64,000 nt of DNA. Source: Aliiroseovarius sp. S1123. Its GTDB lineage: Bacteria > Pseudomonadota > Alphaproteobacteria > Rhodobacterales > Rhodobacteraceae. The position numbers were made by a program, and so were the translations under genes. The stretch lies in the NCBI RefSeq assembly GCF_023015885.1, contig NZ_JALKBE010000008.1:62001-126000 (forward strand), in the 5' to 3' direction. How positions within the stretch are numbered: position 1 is the stretch's first letter; every line of letters begins with the position of its first letter. Below, one piece after another: positions 1 through 8,158 of the stretch. The notes beneath the pieces were generated by a model, which was not told the origin of the DNA, did not search any database, and saw nothing but the letters and a program-made list of their open reading frames with translations.

Positions 1-186
1 CACCTTATGTTGCGCTGCAGCATTTTTAGTTGCGCAAGAAAATTACGCAAGGGGTAAAATCACGGGAAGAAAGTTACGTGGGGCGGTGCGCGTGGCGTGA
101 CGCTCTCGCTGGTCGCATTGGAGATGCCAGATTGACTGGCGTCACTCCTTCTTTACCTTTCTGAAAAATGGTGAGAAGGCTTGAGC
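1..186. other. Leading intergenic segment, no gene seen
   Basis: I see no convincing coding region before the acyltransferase. The segment holds three closely spaced related strings: TTGCGC at 10-15, the palindrome TTGCGCAA at 30-37 and TTACGCAA at 43-50. They could be protein-binding sites or chance in an AT-richer stretch. A purine-rich GAGAAGG just before the gene is its probable ribosome binding site. Confidence 0.4.
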
Positions 187-1629
187 ATGACGCGCGTTGT
201 GGAACTTCCTCTTTGGTTGCTTGTGCTGATCCTGGCTTTTGCCACGGTGACCTTTGCCTCGCATTTTCTGTTCCCGTCTGTGCGTTGGTTCTTTCGTAAG
301 CGGCTGGAGCGTGCTGTCGCCAAGTTGAATGAACGGCTGGAGCGTCCGATCGAGCCGTTCAAGCTGGCGCGGCGCTATGACATGGTGCAGCGGCTGTCGT
401 ATGACCCGGAAGTGGCCAAGGCCATCGTAGACCACGCGCGCAAGGCGGGCATCCCGGAACAGGTGGCATTTGAGAAAGCCCAGCGTTACGCGCGCGAGAT
501 CGTGCCGCGGTTCTCGGCCACCGCCTATTTCGGGTTTGGCATTCGGTTGGCGAAACTCTTGTCGCGCGCTTTCTATCGTGTGCGCCTTGGTGCCTTTGAC
601 GAAGCGCGGCTGAGCGAGATTGATCCCGACGCGACGGTCATCTTCGTGATGAACCACCGCTCTAACATGGACTATGTGCTGGTCACATGGTTGGCGGCCG
701 AACGGTCGCACCTGTCTTATGCGGTGGGTGAATGGGCGCGAGTCTGGCCATTGCGGATGTTGATCAGGTCGATGGGGGCGTATTTCATCCGGCGCAAAAG
801 TCGCAACAACCTCTATCGTAAAGTGCTTTCACGCTATGTGCGCATGGCGACGGATGGTGGTGTGACGCAAGCCATGTTCCCGGAAGGGGGGCTGAGCCTG
901 AATGGCGAGGTCGGTGCACCCAAGCTGGGGCTGCTCAGCTACATTGTGCAAGACTTCGTTCCGGGCGAAAGCCGCAACGTGGTCTTTATTCCGGTCGCGA
1001 TGAACTATGACCGGGTGCTGGAAGATCGCGTGCTGGTGTCTGCGGATATCAAGGGCACCCGCCGTTTCGGGCTTCGGTTCAAATATGTGGCACGTCACGT
1101 GGGGCGGCATGTTTGGCAACGGGTCACGGGGCGGTTCTATCGCTTTGGCTATGCCTCGGTATCCTTTGGTGATCCGGTGTCGCTGGTAGATTTCTTGGGT
1201 GGGAACCCACCTGAAGACATGTTGGAGCCTCTGGGGGATACGCTGATGGCGCGTATTCGTGATGTGGTGCCGGTACTGCCGGTGCCGGTGGTCTCGGCTA
1301 TTTTACTTGAGGGTGATGGGCAGACCCGCGCCGAGATCGCCGCGCGCTTTGATGCTTTGGTCTCGGCGATGGAGGCCGACGGCGCACATGTCCATATCCC
1401 GCGGGGGGACATGGCTTACGCGGCCGAAGTGGGGCTGCGTGAACTTTTACTGCGGAAGATCATAACTGAAGAGGGCGAGGGTGATGCGGCCCAATTCCGT
1501 CTGCATCGTCCCGACAGGCTGATCCTGGCCTATTACGCGAATTCGATCGCGCATCTCAGCCCGGAATTAGAGCCCATTCATATCTCGGATCTGACACCCG
1601 CCGAGGTCGCGGACGCGTCTGTGCTATAA
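187..1629 (+). CDS. Membrane-bound glycerolipid acyltransferase (PlsB/PlsC superfamily)
   Basis: Predicted acyltransferase that moves a fatty acyl group onto glycerol-3-phosphate or a lyso-lipid at the inner membrane. The 480-residue product opens with a hydrophobic segment at about residues 8-28. The family NHx4D motif (NHRSNMD) lies at about residues 156-162 and the FPEGG substrate motif at about 231-235. Downstream comes a long C-terminal part without recognisable motifs, so it is much longer than a minimal PlsC (about 240 residues) and closer to glycerol-3-phosphate acyltransferases. I chose the ATG at 187 because GAGAAGG sits about nine bases upstream; an in-frame TTG at 181 is the alternative. 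The gene stands alone upstream of ccr. The acyl acceptor cannot be told from sequence. Confidence 0.85.
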   Translation: MTRVVELPLWLLVLILAFATVTFASHFLFPSVRWFFRKRLERAVAKLNERLERPIEPFKLARRYDMVQRLSYDPEVAKAIVDHARKAGIPEQVAFEKAQRYAREIVPRFSATAYFGFGIRLAKLLSRAFYRVRLGAFDEARLSEIDPDATVIFVMNHRSNMDYVLVTWLAAERSHLSYAVGEWARVWPLRMLIRSMGAYFIRRKSRNNLYRKVLSRYVRMATDGGVTQAMFPEGGLSLNGEVGAPKLGLLSYIVQDFVPGESRNVVFIPVAMNYDRVLEDRVLVSADIKGTRRFGLRFKYVARHVGRHVWQRVTGRFYRFGYASVSFGDPVSLVDFLGGNPPEDMLEPLGDTLMARIRDVVPVLPVPVVSAILLEGDGQTRAEIAARFDALVSAMEADGAHVHIPRGDMAYAAEVGLRELLLRKIITEEGEGDAAQFRLHRPDRLILAYYANSIAHLSPELEPIHISDLTPAEVADASVL

Positions 1630-1735
1630 TGCGCATGGGATGCGCCTGCTTGACGTTAAGGTCAAAATTGGGCGCGACATAAAATTACAAAAAGTTGCCA
1701 AATGGTGTTGCAATCTTGCTTTTGGAAAAGTAATG

Positions 1736-1747
1736 CTGCAGTAGCAG
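1736..1747. promoter_or_regulatory. Candidate PhaR-type operator upstream of ccr
   Basis: The sequence CTGCAGTAGCAG is CTGC-N4-GCAG, a TGC-rich inverted repeat like that recalled for PhaR, the polyhydroxyalkanoate-responsive repressor of Paracoccus and Rhodobacter. It lies about 58 bases before the ccr start. Chance occurrence in a GC-rich genome is possible. Confidence 0.3.
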
Positions 1748-1804
1748 CCGCAATTCTGCACTGCGGCGATAGAATCAAATAACACGCGAAAACAGGAGGC
1801 CGCC

Positions 1805-3094
1805 ATGGCTTTGGACACGCAAACTGGCATCGCCGAATATGATGCTCCGAAGAAAGATCTCTACGAGATCGGTGAAATGCCCCCGCTGGGCCACGTTCCC
1901 GCACAGATGTACGCATGGGCGATCCGCCGCGATCGTCAGGGCGAACCCAACAAGGCCATGCAGGTTGAAGTCGTAGAGACTCCCACCTTGGACAGCCACG
2001 AAGTGCTGGTCATGGTGATGGCTGCTGGCGTGAACTACAACGGCATCTGGGCCGGTCTGGGTGTTCCGGTCAGCATGTTCGACGTGCACAAGCAGGACTA
2101 TCACATTGCCGGATCGGACGCTGCGGGTATCGTTTGGGCCGTGGGTGACAAGGTCAAAAGCTGGAAAGTGGGCGATGAAGTTGTCATTCACTGTAATCAG
2201 GATGATGGCGACGACGAAGAATGCAACGGCGGCGATCCGATGTTCTCTCCTAGCCAGCGTATCTGGGGCTACGAAACCCCCGATGGCTCGTTCGCTCAGT
2301 TCACCCGCGTTCAGGCGCAGCAGCTTCTGCACCGTCCCAAGCACCTGACCTGGGAAGAAAGCGCCTGCTACACGCTGACGCTGGCGACTGCCTACCGCAT
2401 GCTGTTCGGCCACCACCCCCATGAACTGAAGCCCGGCCAGAACGTTCTGGTCTGGGGTGCATCGGGCGGCCTGGGTTCCTACGCGATCCAGCTGATCAAC
2501 GCAGCGGGCGGCAATGCCATCGGTGTGATCTCGGACGAAAGCAAGCGTGACTTCGTGATGGGTCTGGGCGCCAAGGGCGTGATCAACCGCAAGGACTTCA
2601 CCTGCTGGGGCCAACTGCCCACCGTGAACACGCCGGAGTATGACGTGTGGTTCAAAGAGGCACGCCGCTTCGGCAAGGCCATCTGGGACATCACCGGCAA
2701 AGGCAACAACGTAGACATCGTGTTCGAACACCCCGGTGAATCGACTTTCCCGGTCTCGAACCTGGTTTGTAAGAAGGGTGGCATGGTTGTGATCTGCGCC
2801 GGCACCACCGGCTTCAACTGTACCTTCGACGTGCGCTATACTTGGATGCACCAGAAGCGTCTGCAGGGCTCGCACTTCGCGCACCTCAAGCAAGCGGCTT
2901 CGGCAAACAAGCTGATGATCGAGCGTCGCATCGACCCTTACATGTCGGAAGTGTTCCCGTGGGCAGAAATCCCGGATGCGCACATGAAGATGTATAAGAA
3001 CGAGCACAAGCCGGGCAACATGTCGGTGCTTGTTCAGTCGCCGAAGACCGGCCTGCGGACCTTCGAAGACGCACTGGAAGCCGGCCCTAAATAA
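1805..3094 (+). CDS. ccr: Crotonyl-CoA carboxylase/reductase
   Basis: Catalyses NADPH-dependent reductive carboxylation of crotonyl-CoA to ethylmalonyl-CoA, the defining step of the ethylmalonyl-CoA pathway that replaces the glyoxylate shunt for acetyl-CoA assimilation. The 429-residue protein is full length for the family. It shows the medium-chain reductase architecture: an N-terminal substrate domain with an AGSDAAG segment, then a Rossmann nucleotide-binding domain with WGASGGLGSYA near residue 220. Long, well conserved insertions are typical of Ccr rather than generic quinone reductases. The ATG follows a strong AGGAGG. The preceding 175 bases carry a TGC-rich element, and a stem-loop follows the stop, so it is probably monocistronic. 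Confidence 0.96.
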   Translation: MALDTQTGIAEYDAPKKDLYEIGEMPPLGHVPAQMYAWAIRRDRQGEPNKAMQVEVVETPTLDSHEVLVMVMAAGVNYNGIWAGLGVPVSMFDVHKQDYHIAGSDAAGIVWAVGDKVKSWKVGDEVVIHCNQDDGDDEECNGGDPMFSPSQRIWGYETPDGSFAQFTRVQAQQLLHRPKHLTWEESACYTLTLATAYRMLFGHHPHELKPGQNVLVWGASGGLGSYAIQLINAAGGNAIGVISDESKRDFVMGLGAKGVINRKDFTCWGQLPTVNTPEYDVWFKEARRFGKAIWDITGKGNNVDIVFEHPGESTFPVSNLVCKKGGMVVICAGTTGFNCTFDVRYTWMHQKRLQGSHFAHLKQAASANKLMIERRIDPYMSEVFPWAEIPDAHMKMYKNEHKPGNMSVLVQSPKTGLRTFEDALEAGPK

Positions 3095-3119
3095 GCCGCA
3101 TTCTCCACCCAATTAAACC

Positions 3120-3149
3120 TGCCCGCTGCCTTACTAAAGGTGGCGGGCA
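3120..3149 (+). terminator. Stem-loop after ccr
   Basis: Thirteen-base arms (3120-3132 and 3137-3149) pair with two G-T wobbles around a four-base loop, 25 bases after the ccr stop. The trailing T-run is weak (ATTGATTC), so it may act as a terminator or a 3'-end stabiliser. Confidence 0.6.
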
Positions 3150-3211
3150 ATTGATTCTCGAGTGCGAATCACCTGTAGCAGTCTGCGGGAATCGTGAGAT
3201 TTCCGTTACGG

Positions 3212-3230
3212 AAGGTAATTTTTCTACCTT
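3212..3230. promoter_or_regulatory. Inverted repeat upstream of the quorum-sensing genes
   Basis: AAGGTA and TACCTT form perfect six-base arms separated by seven bases (ATTTTTC). The element sits about 100 bases before the small ORF that precedes luxR. It could be an operator; no known consensus is matched. Confidence 0.3.
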
Positions 3231-3273
3231 TCGCTGCCTCGCTATTTATGGGGAGTTTTAATCCGCGAGTTAG

Positions 3274-3293
3274 AACTGGCAAATACACCTGTT
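3274..3293. promoter_or_regulatory. Degenerate lux-box-like element
   Basis: The 20-base segment AACTGGCAAATACACCTGTT has lux-box length, and five of six bases match between its arms (AACTGG and CCTGTT). Its core TGGCAAATACA recurs exactly, in reverse complement, at 4224-4234 upstream of luxI. This suggests that one regulator binds both places, plausibly the adjacent LuxR protein. Confidence 0.35.
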
Positions 3294-3330
3294 AAAGTTA
3301 AAAAAAGCACCACTGTTCGAGGGTTCTACC

Positions 3331-3546
3331 GTGTCTGACAAATGGATTGTTGATGTACTTACCGACCTCATGGCCTATGCTGAAAGAAATGGTCTGAGTG
3401 TGACGGCAGAACAGCTTGAAGATGCCCGTCTCATTGCTTTGACCGAGATTTCAAACACGTCTCGCGAGCAGAAGGAGACTGCGCGAACCTATGACGAACC
3501 GGCTCGAAGACCTTCTCTCTACCTTGCAAGCGGCGGGCACGCTTGA
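3331..3546 (+). CDS. Small protein overlapping luxR, unknown function
   Basis: A 71-residue ORF with a GTG start ends 56 bases inside the following luxR gene in another frame. The product begins MSDKWIVDVLTDL and is soluble, with no membrane segment or known domain; the first 45 residues look helical and acidic, the tail polar. The tight overlap suggests translational coupling with luxR. I believe similar short proteins precede roseobacter luxR genes, but that is from memory. GTTCTACC directly precedes its start and recurs upstream of luxI. It could be a chaperone-like or antagonist partner of LuxR, or merely a coupling leader; no function is shown. Confidence 0.5.
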   Translation: MSDKWIVDVLTDLMAYAERNGLSVTAEQLEDARLIALTEISNTSREQKETARTYDEPARRPSLYLASGGHA

Positions 3547-4204
3547 AGACCTGCAAGCGGTACTGGAATCGTTGCGGGACCACTACAAGGTCGAGCATAC
3601 GGTTTACCATTGGGTAAACTCTGTCGGGGAACGTTACGGGGCTGGGACCTATTCAGCCGAATGGGTCGACCGGTATCTTGAAAAAGAATACCTTCGGATG
3701 GACCCCGTTATTTTTGGCTGTTTTCAAAGATTTACACCCGTGTCGTGGAAAGAGCTCGACTGGTCTTCAAAGCCTGCGCGTGAAATGTGGCAGGATGCTT
3801 TGGATCACGGGCTGGGAAATCAGGGCTATACGATCCCTATTCGCGGACCAAACGGACAGTTTGCGTTGTTCACGCTGAACGCCTCTCTCAGCGATGAAGA
3901 GTGGGCGCAATTCATCGACGACAACGCCCGTGATCTGATGATCCTGGGGCATGAGTTCAACAAAAAGGCGCTGGAATTCGAGCAGTGGGGCGAAGACGGA
4001 AGCGTGCCCGCGCTGTCCCCGCGCGAGCTGGCGTCAATGAGCTGTCTGGCGCGTGGAATGAGCCGCGCACAGGCCGCGGCTGAGCTAAATATCTCGGAAC
4101 ATACGCTGCGCGTTTACATCGAAAGCTCGCGTCACAAACTGGGCGCGATGAATACAACTCACGCGGTCGCGCGCGCGCTTTCGGCCGGCATCATCATAAT
4201 TTAA
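3491..4204 (+). CDS. LuxR-family autoinducer-binding transcriptional regulator
   Basis: Acyl-homoserine-lactone-responsive activator. The 237-residue protein has an N-terminal autoinducer-binding domain (about 20-160) with residues corresponding to the TraR/LuxR ligand pocket: the W and Y of EWVDRY, the D-P of RMDPV, the W of SWKEL and the G of HGLGN. The C-terminal LuxR helix-turn-helix (about 173-235) starts LSPRE and includes AAAELNISEHTLRVY. It lies immediately upstream of the synthase gene on the same strand, the common roseobacter luxR-luxI order. The upstream small ORF overlaps its start, and an 11-base element shared with the luxI leader suggests autoregulation. The ligand chain length cannot be read from sequence. 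Confidence 0.92.
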   Translation: MTNRLEDLLSTLQAAGTLEDLQAVLESLRDHYKVEHTVYHWVNSVGERYGAGTYSAEWVDRYLEKEYLRMDPVIFGCFQRFTPVSWKELDWSSKPAREMWQDALDHGLGNQGYTIPIRGPNGQFALFTLNASLSDEEWAQFIDDNARDLMILGHEFNKKALEFEQWGEDGSVPALSPRELASMSCLARGMSRAQAAAELNISEHTLRVYIESSRHKLGAMNTTHAVARALSAGIIII

Positions 4205-4209
4205 ACAAA

Positions 4210-4234
4210 GTTCTACCCCACGATGTATTTGCCA
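4210..4234. promoter_or_regulatory. luxI leader with elements shared with the luxR leader
   Basis: Two strings here also occur before the small ORF and luxR: GTTCTACC (4210-4217 and 3323-3330) and TGTATTTGCCA (4224-4234), which is the reverse complement of 3277-3287. They fall in the 89-base gap between luxR and luxI and may be LuxR recognition sites. Confidence 0.35.
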
Positions 4235-4293
4235 TACGTTAACTAAGAGGCGAGCATTGTCCTATTAATCACTCGGACAAAGGAGCTCCACTC

Positions 4294-4944
4294 ATGCTGC
4301 GTTACCTCTATGGCAATGATCTTTCGAAATTCCCCCTGCTGGCTGAGACCATGTTTCAGGATCGGGCGGAACAATTCTCGCACCGTCTTGGCTGGGACGT
4401 TTCGGTCGACGAGAAGGGATTTGAGCGCGACGAATATGATGACATGAACCCGCTTTACGTGATCTGGGAACAGGCCGATGGCCGTCACGGTGGGTCCATG
4501 CGCTTTCTACCCACGGTCGGGAAAACAATGGTGAACGACCACTTCAGCCATCTGACCGACGGGGTTCACATCGAAAGCCCGCTGATCTGGGAATGCACCC
4601 GCTTTTGCTTGTCTCCAAGTGCAGATCGTCGTGCATCGGCGGCACTGGCGCTGGGCGCAGGCGAGATCATGGATACGTTCAAGCTGGAACATTATGTCGG
4701 TGTATTCGATCCGCGGATGGAACGTATTTATCGTCTGATGGGGCTAGAGCCGGACGTCATCGGTATGGCCGGTGAAGGCCGCGACCGCATCGGGGTCGGC
4801 CTGTGGTCGATGGATGAAAGCGCGTTTGAACCTACCTTGAAGAAGGTTGGCGTAACACGCGAAGTCAGCCAGGGCTGGTTGCGCTATTCGCTGTCTACGG
4901 TCAACCGCGCGCCCGCACCACAGATCTTGCCGCGAAGCGCCTGA
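4294..4944 (+). CDS. luxI: Acyl-homoserine-lactone synthase (LuxI family)
   Basis: Makes an N-acyl-homoserine lactone from S-adenosylmethionine and an acyl carrier protein-bound acyl chain. The 216-residue protein carries the invariant LuxI residues: R and F in DRAEQFSHRLGW, the W of that segment, the D/D pair in ERDEYDDMNP, the R of GGSMRFLP, and the E and R of WECTRFCL. Length is normal for the family. The ATG follows AAGGAGCT. It sits 89 bases downstream of luxR with no gene between. The S/T choice at the acyl pocket that separates 3-oxo from other chains cannot be assigned reliably by eye. Confidence 0.95.
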   Translation: MLRYLYGNDLSKFPLLAETMFQDRAEQFSHRLGWDVSVDEKGFERDEYDDMNPLYVIWEQADGRHGGSMRFLPTVGKTMVNDHFSHLTDGVHIESPLIWECTRFCLSPSADRRASAALALGAGEIMDTFKLEHYVGVFDPRMERIYRLMGLEPDVIGMAGEGRDRIGVGLWSMDESAFEPTLKKVGVTREVSQGWLRYSLSTVNRAPAPQILPRSA

Positions 4945-4967
4945 TCACAACCTGAGAAAAATCGGCG

Positions 4968-4989
4968 ACCAGCGTCTTCGGGCGCTGGT
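4968..4989 (+). terminator. UUCG stem-loop after luxI
   Basis: Nine-base arms ACCAGCGTC and GGCGCTGGT enclose a TTCG tetraloop, 24 bases after the luxI stop. No T-run follows, so intrinsic termination may be weak. Confidence 0.45.
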
Positions 4990-5020
4990 GCTGCTCATGC
5001 ACGCGCGATAGGGTCGCGGC

Positions 5021-6559
5021 ATGAGCGAACGACCCCCTGTTACTTTTTCGGACGACCAGGCCGAGGCGCATGACCGCGTTTCGGACATGTTGCGTCTGTC
5101 TGGCGTCAATCTGGATGATGCGCTGCTGACACCCGTTTCTGACGGCAAGTCGCAAGTGATGGCGGTGATCGGCAAGGCCGGGTCAGGCAAGACGCTGTTG
5201 CTGGCCGAGCTTTACCGCGCGCTTGAAGATGCAGGTGTCGAGGTGATCTCGGGCGATTGGGAGGGCAAGCGTCGCAAGGAACGCCGTACTCTTGCCATTC
5301 TGGCGCCGACCAACAAGGCAGCAAGCGTTCTGCGCAACCGGGGTGTTCCTGCGACGACCATTCACCGGATCCTCTACACACCTGTCTACGACCCCGAGTA
5401 CGAAAAGATTGCCGAGTGGCTGGCCGGTAACGGTGACCGGCCCGAAATCGAAGGCCTGACGGACGAGGCATTGGACCGGGCCTTTGCGTTCTATCAGGCC
5501 CAGAAATCTGTTCCCGGTGCGCTGGCGGCAGCGGGGCTTCGTGGTTCTGACTTCATCACCGGCTGGAAGCGGCGTGACGATCCCTTGGACATTGGCTTTG
5601 TCGATGAAAGCTCGATGCTGGATGAAAAGCAGTTCGACGATCTGCGCGAGATTTTCCCAACCTTGGTCCTGTTCGGCGACCCGGCGCAGCTGGCCCCGGT
5701 GGGGCAGTCCGGCAAGATGATCTTTGACGACATCAAAGGGCCTCGAAAGCAGGTTCTGCACCGCATTCACCGTCAGGAAGAAGACAATCCCATTTTGGAC
5801 CTGGCGCATGCTCTGGCTGACGAATCGCTGGATTTCGACGGGTTTGAACGGATGATCCATCAAGCAGCTGCACGGGATGACCGCGTGGTGGTGGCACCAC
5901 GTGCCAATGCGGATCTGATGGCGCGCTCGCCCGTGCTGGTCTGGCGCAACAAAACGCGGGTGCGGTTGATTCAGGCCTTCAGATCCGCCTTTCACGCCCC
6001 TGAAATCGAACTTCTACCCGGCGAACCTCTGATCTGCGACGGGATCGAGCTGCCTCTGAAGCACCGCAAGAAACGCATCGATCTTGAGGCGCGCGGGCTG
6101 ATCAAAGGCGCGCAATGTGTCTATTTGGGGCCGGGGAAACGGCCCGGGTTCTCGCGACTGCATGTGCTTGGTGCGGAAGACCCTCAGGTCTCGGCAGCGT
6201 CGATTGTGAAGATCGAAAAACCGGACGAGGAAGAGCCGTTCATCCCCTTCGCTGCCCGCATGGGTGCCGCGTTCCTGCATGGGGCGGCGGTGACGATCCA
6301 CAAGGCGCAGGGCTCGCAATGGCCCGAAGTGCAGGTCTTCGCTCCGGACATTGCCGCAGCGGCCTGGGCCGGGCGCACAGAGGCCGGATTGCCGCTGTGG
6401 AAGCGCTTGGCCTATGTGGCGATCACGCGGGCCGAGACGCGGCTGCATTGGGTGACGCGCTATGCAATGGCGCGTCCGCAGGCCGAGCTTTCGACGGCAG
6501 ACTTGCCCGCGAAACCCACCGCCCTGACCCTGGAAGCACAAGGAGCACCTGATGCCTAG
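5021..6559 (+). CDS. RecD/Dda-like ATP-dependent DNA helicase
   Basis: Superfamily 1 helicase of 512 residues. Walker A GKAGSGKT is at 51-58, with a second conserved block (APTNKAASVL) near 92. The Walker B-type VDESSM lies at about 194-199, and the UvrD_C_2-type C-terminal motif HKAQGSQ at about 427-433, followed by AITRAETRLHWV. This combination is typical of RecD2/Dda-type 5'-3' helicases, but the N-terminal RecD2 extension is missing, so it is a compact family member. It probably acts in DNA repair or recombination. Its stop overlaps the start of the next gene by eight bases, indicating one transcript. Confidence 0.88.
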   Translation: MSERPPVTFSDDQAEAHDRVSDMLRLSGVNLDDALLTPVSDGKSQVMAVIGKAGSGKTLLLAELYRALEDAGVEVISGDWEGKRRKERRTLAILAPTNKAASVLRNRGVPATTIHRILYTPVYDPEYEKIAEWLAGNGDRPEIEGLTDEALDRAFAFYQAQKSVPGALAAAGLRGSDFITGWKRRDDPLDIGFVDESSMLDEKQFDDLREIFPTLVLFGDPAQLAPVGQSGKMIFDDIKGPRKQVLHRIHRQEEDNPILDLAHALADESLDFDGFERMIHQAAARDDRVVVAPRANADLMARSPVLVWRNKTRVRLIQAFRSAFHAPEIELLPGEPLICDGIELPLKHRKKRIDLEARGLIKGAQCVYLGPGKRPGFSRLHVLGAEDPQVSAASIVKIEKPDEEEPFIPFAARMGAAFLHGAAVTIHKAQGSQWPEVQVFAPDIAAAAWAGRTEAGLPLWKRLAYVAITRAETRLHWVTRYAMARPQAELSTADLPAKPTALTLEAQGAPDA

Positions 6560-7280
6560 TATTCTGATCACCGGGGCCAGCGCCGGCATTGGCCGCGCCG
6601 TGGCCGAGCTGTTTCTGGCTGAAGGCTGGACAGTGGGCCTGCTGGCGCGCCGTAAAGAGGTGCTGGAGGAGATCGCCGAAGGGCAGGACAGGGCGCATGT
6701 GCTGGTCGCGGACGTCTCGGATCCACAAGCCGTGAGTGCTGCGTTTGATCGGTTCGCTGCGAAGGCAGGCCGTCTGGACGTACTTTTCAACAACGCGGGG
6801 CTTTTCACGCCCGCCGCACCAATTGACGAAGTGTCTGTCGAGGATTGGACCCGCGCCGTGTCGGTCAACCTGACAGGCATGTTCCTGTGTGCCCGCGCCG
6901 CGTTTGCCCAAATGCGGGCGCAGTCCCCGCAAGGCGGGCGGATTATCAACAACGGCTCGATCAGCGCCCATGTCCCACGCGAGGGTGCAGTGACCTATAC
7001 AGTCACGAAACACGGGATCACGGGCCTGACACGGCAACTAAGCCTTGATGGCCGCCCGTTTGACATTGCCTGCGGGCAAATCGACATCGGCAACGCGCGG
7101 ACCGATCTTTTGCAGGGCATCATCGACACAGCCGTCGCTGAGGGCGACGTGCCGCCCCCGTCCATGGATGTGGGTGAAGTGGCAAGATCCGTCTTGCATA
7201 TGGCGCAGCTGCCGCCCGAGGCGAATGTGCAGTTCATGACCGTGATGGCGACCAAGATGCCCTATATCGGGCGCGGCTAA
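6552..7280 (+). CDS. SDR-family NAD(P)-dependent oxidoreductase
   Basis: Classical short-chain dehydrogenase of 242 residues. The cofactor motif TGASAGIG is at 7-14, NNAG at 80-83, the catalytic serine near 136-138, and the YTVTK tyrosine and lysine at 149 and 153. Substrate is unknown. It overlaps the helicase gene by eight bases, so the two are cotranscribed although no shared function is evident. Confidence 0.88.
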   Translation: MPSILITGASAGIGRAVAELFLAEGWTVGLLARRKEVLEEIAEGQDRAHVLVADVSDPQAVSAAFDRFAAKAGRLDVLFNNAGLFTPAAPIDEVSVEDWTRAVSVNLTGMFLCARAAFAQMRAQSPQGGRIINNGSISAHVPREGAVTYTVTKHGITGLTRQLSLDGRPFDIACGQIDIGNARTDLLQGIIDTAVAEGDVPPPSMDVGEVARSVLHMAQLPPEANVQFMTVMATKMPYIGRG

Positions 7281-7317
7281 CGCCGCGGGCTTTCGGTGGC
7301 TCACTGCATGAGCCTGA

Positions 7318-7332
7318 GGGGGCTTTGCCCCC
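7318..7332. terminator. GC-rich hairpin between convergent genes
   Basis: GGGGGC-TTT-GCCCCC forms a six-base stem between the SDR stop and the convergent TIGR02186 stop. It may serve as a terminator in either direction, although no long T-run adjoins it. Confidence 0.45.
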
Positions 7333-7354
7333 GTGCGAAAGCTAGGCGCTTTCA

Positions 7355-7386
7355 CACTCCCCCAGGATATTTTTGGCAAGAAAATG
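7355..7386. repeat. Rhodobacteraceae intergenic string (CTCCCCCAGGATATTTTTGG type)
   Basis: This intergenic string resembles one that I recall as frequent downstream of genes in Rhodobacteraceae genomes, with a C-run, then GGA(T/G)TATTTTTGG, then an A-rich tail. Only one copy was noticed in this window. Its role is unknown. Confidence 0.4.
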
Positions 7387-7390
7387 CGTG

Positions 7391-8158
7391 CTAGTTGCGC
7401 AGGATCATACGGAAGGCTGCGGATGCGCCCCAACCTGCGGCGATGGCGATCACCAGCGACAGAAGGCCATAGATCAGTGGCTTGTCGTGGGCCAAGTTGA
7501 AGATCCAGCGTTCTAGTCCGACTTTTTGGACGTTGATGATCGTCTCGTATTCCGAAGTCACCTGACCGTCGCGTGTCAACAGGATGCGCGTGCGATAGTC
7601 GCCTTCCGTCAGGTTGGCAGGCAGGGCAATGCGCGTCTCAAAAAGCGTGTCCTGCGCCAGTTTGACCGAGTTTTCCAAACGCTTGTAGAGGCCCGATTTC
7701 TCGCGGATGCGGATCAGAGCGTCCGTGAACTCGCGCGGGTCTTCGATGTTGAACGGATTGTCCGAGATCTGGATCGAGCGTTCGACCGAGATCAAGTGTT
7801 GGAAGTCGTCCAGCTTCGAGATGGTGTTGTCCAGCGTATTCGAAGTGGCGATCGCATAGAAGCTGGGGGCGGCGGCAAGCTCCATCGCGTCGGTGTTCAC
7901 CCAGATGCCAAAGCGCTTGTCTTTTTTGCGTACGGTGATTGGGGAACTTGGCCCTTCGACCACGACCACGACGCCAAGCGGGCTGTCTTCTGGGGGCGGG
8001 CTTTCGCGTTTGACCGCGCCGAAGATCAGGATCTCGGAGCCAACAAAAGTGGCCGTAATTGCCACGCGGTTTTGGCTAAGGCCCGCGACGATCTCCTCGG
8101 CCCGGGTGGGCAGGGTCGACAGCAGGAACAGGGCGAGTATGGACAGAATACGCAGCAT
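7391..8158 (-). CDS. TIGR02186-type membrane protein
   Basis: Protein of 255 residues with an N-terminal signal peptide (cleavage probably after TRA near residue 20), a predicted periplasmic domain, and one C-terminal transmembrane helix near 225-245. It matches what I know of the alphaproteobacterial TIGR02186 family, which is regularly encoded beside TSUP transporters. Here its start shares one base with the stop of the upstream TauE/SafE gene (TGATG), so the two are translationally coupled. It probably works with that exporter at the membrane; the mechanism is unknown. Confidence 0.75.
   Translation of the reverse strand: MLRILSILALFLLSTLPTRAEEIVAGLSQNRVAITATFVGSEILIFGAVKRESPPPEDSPLGVVVVVEGPSSPITVRKKDKRFGIWVNTDAMELAAAPSFYAIATSNTLDNTISKLDDFQHLISVERSIQISDNPFNIEDPREFTDALIRIREKSGLYKRLENSVKLAQDTLFETRIALPANLTEGDYRTRILLTRDGQVTSEYETIINVQKVGLERWIFNLAHDKPLIYGLLSLVIAIAAGWGASAAFRMILRN

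Noticed and set aside
1775-3112. 445-codon open frame on the minus strand opposite ccr
   Set aside because: It mirrors the codon structure of a highly conserved gene, its composition is rich in H, R and V as in antisense shadows, and no family is recognisable.
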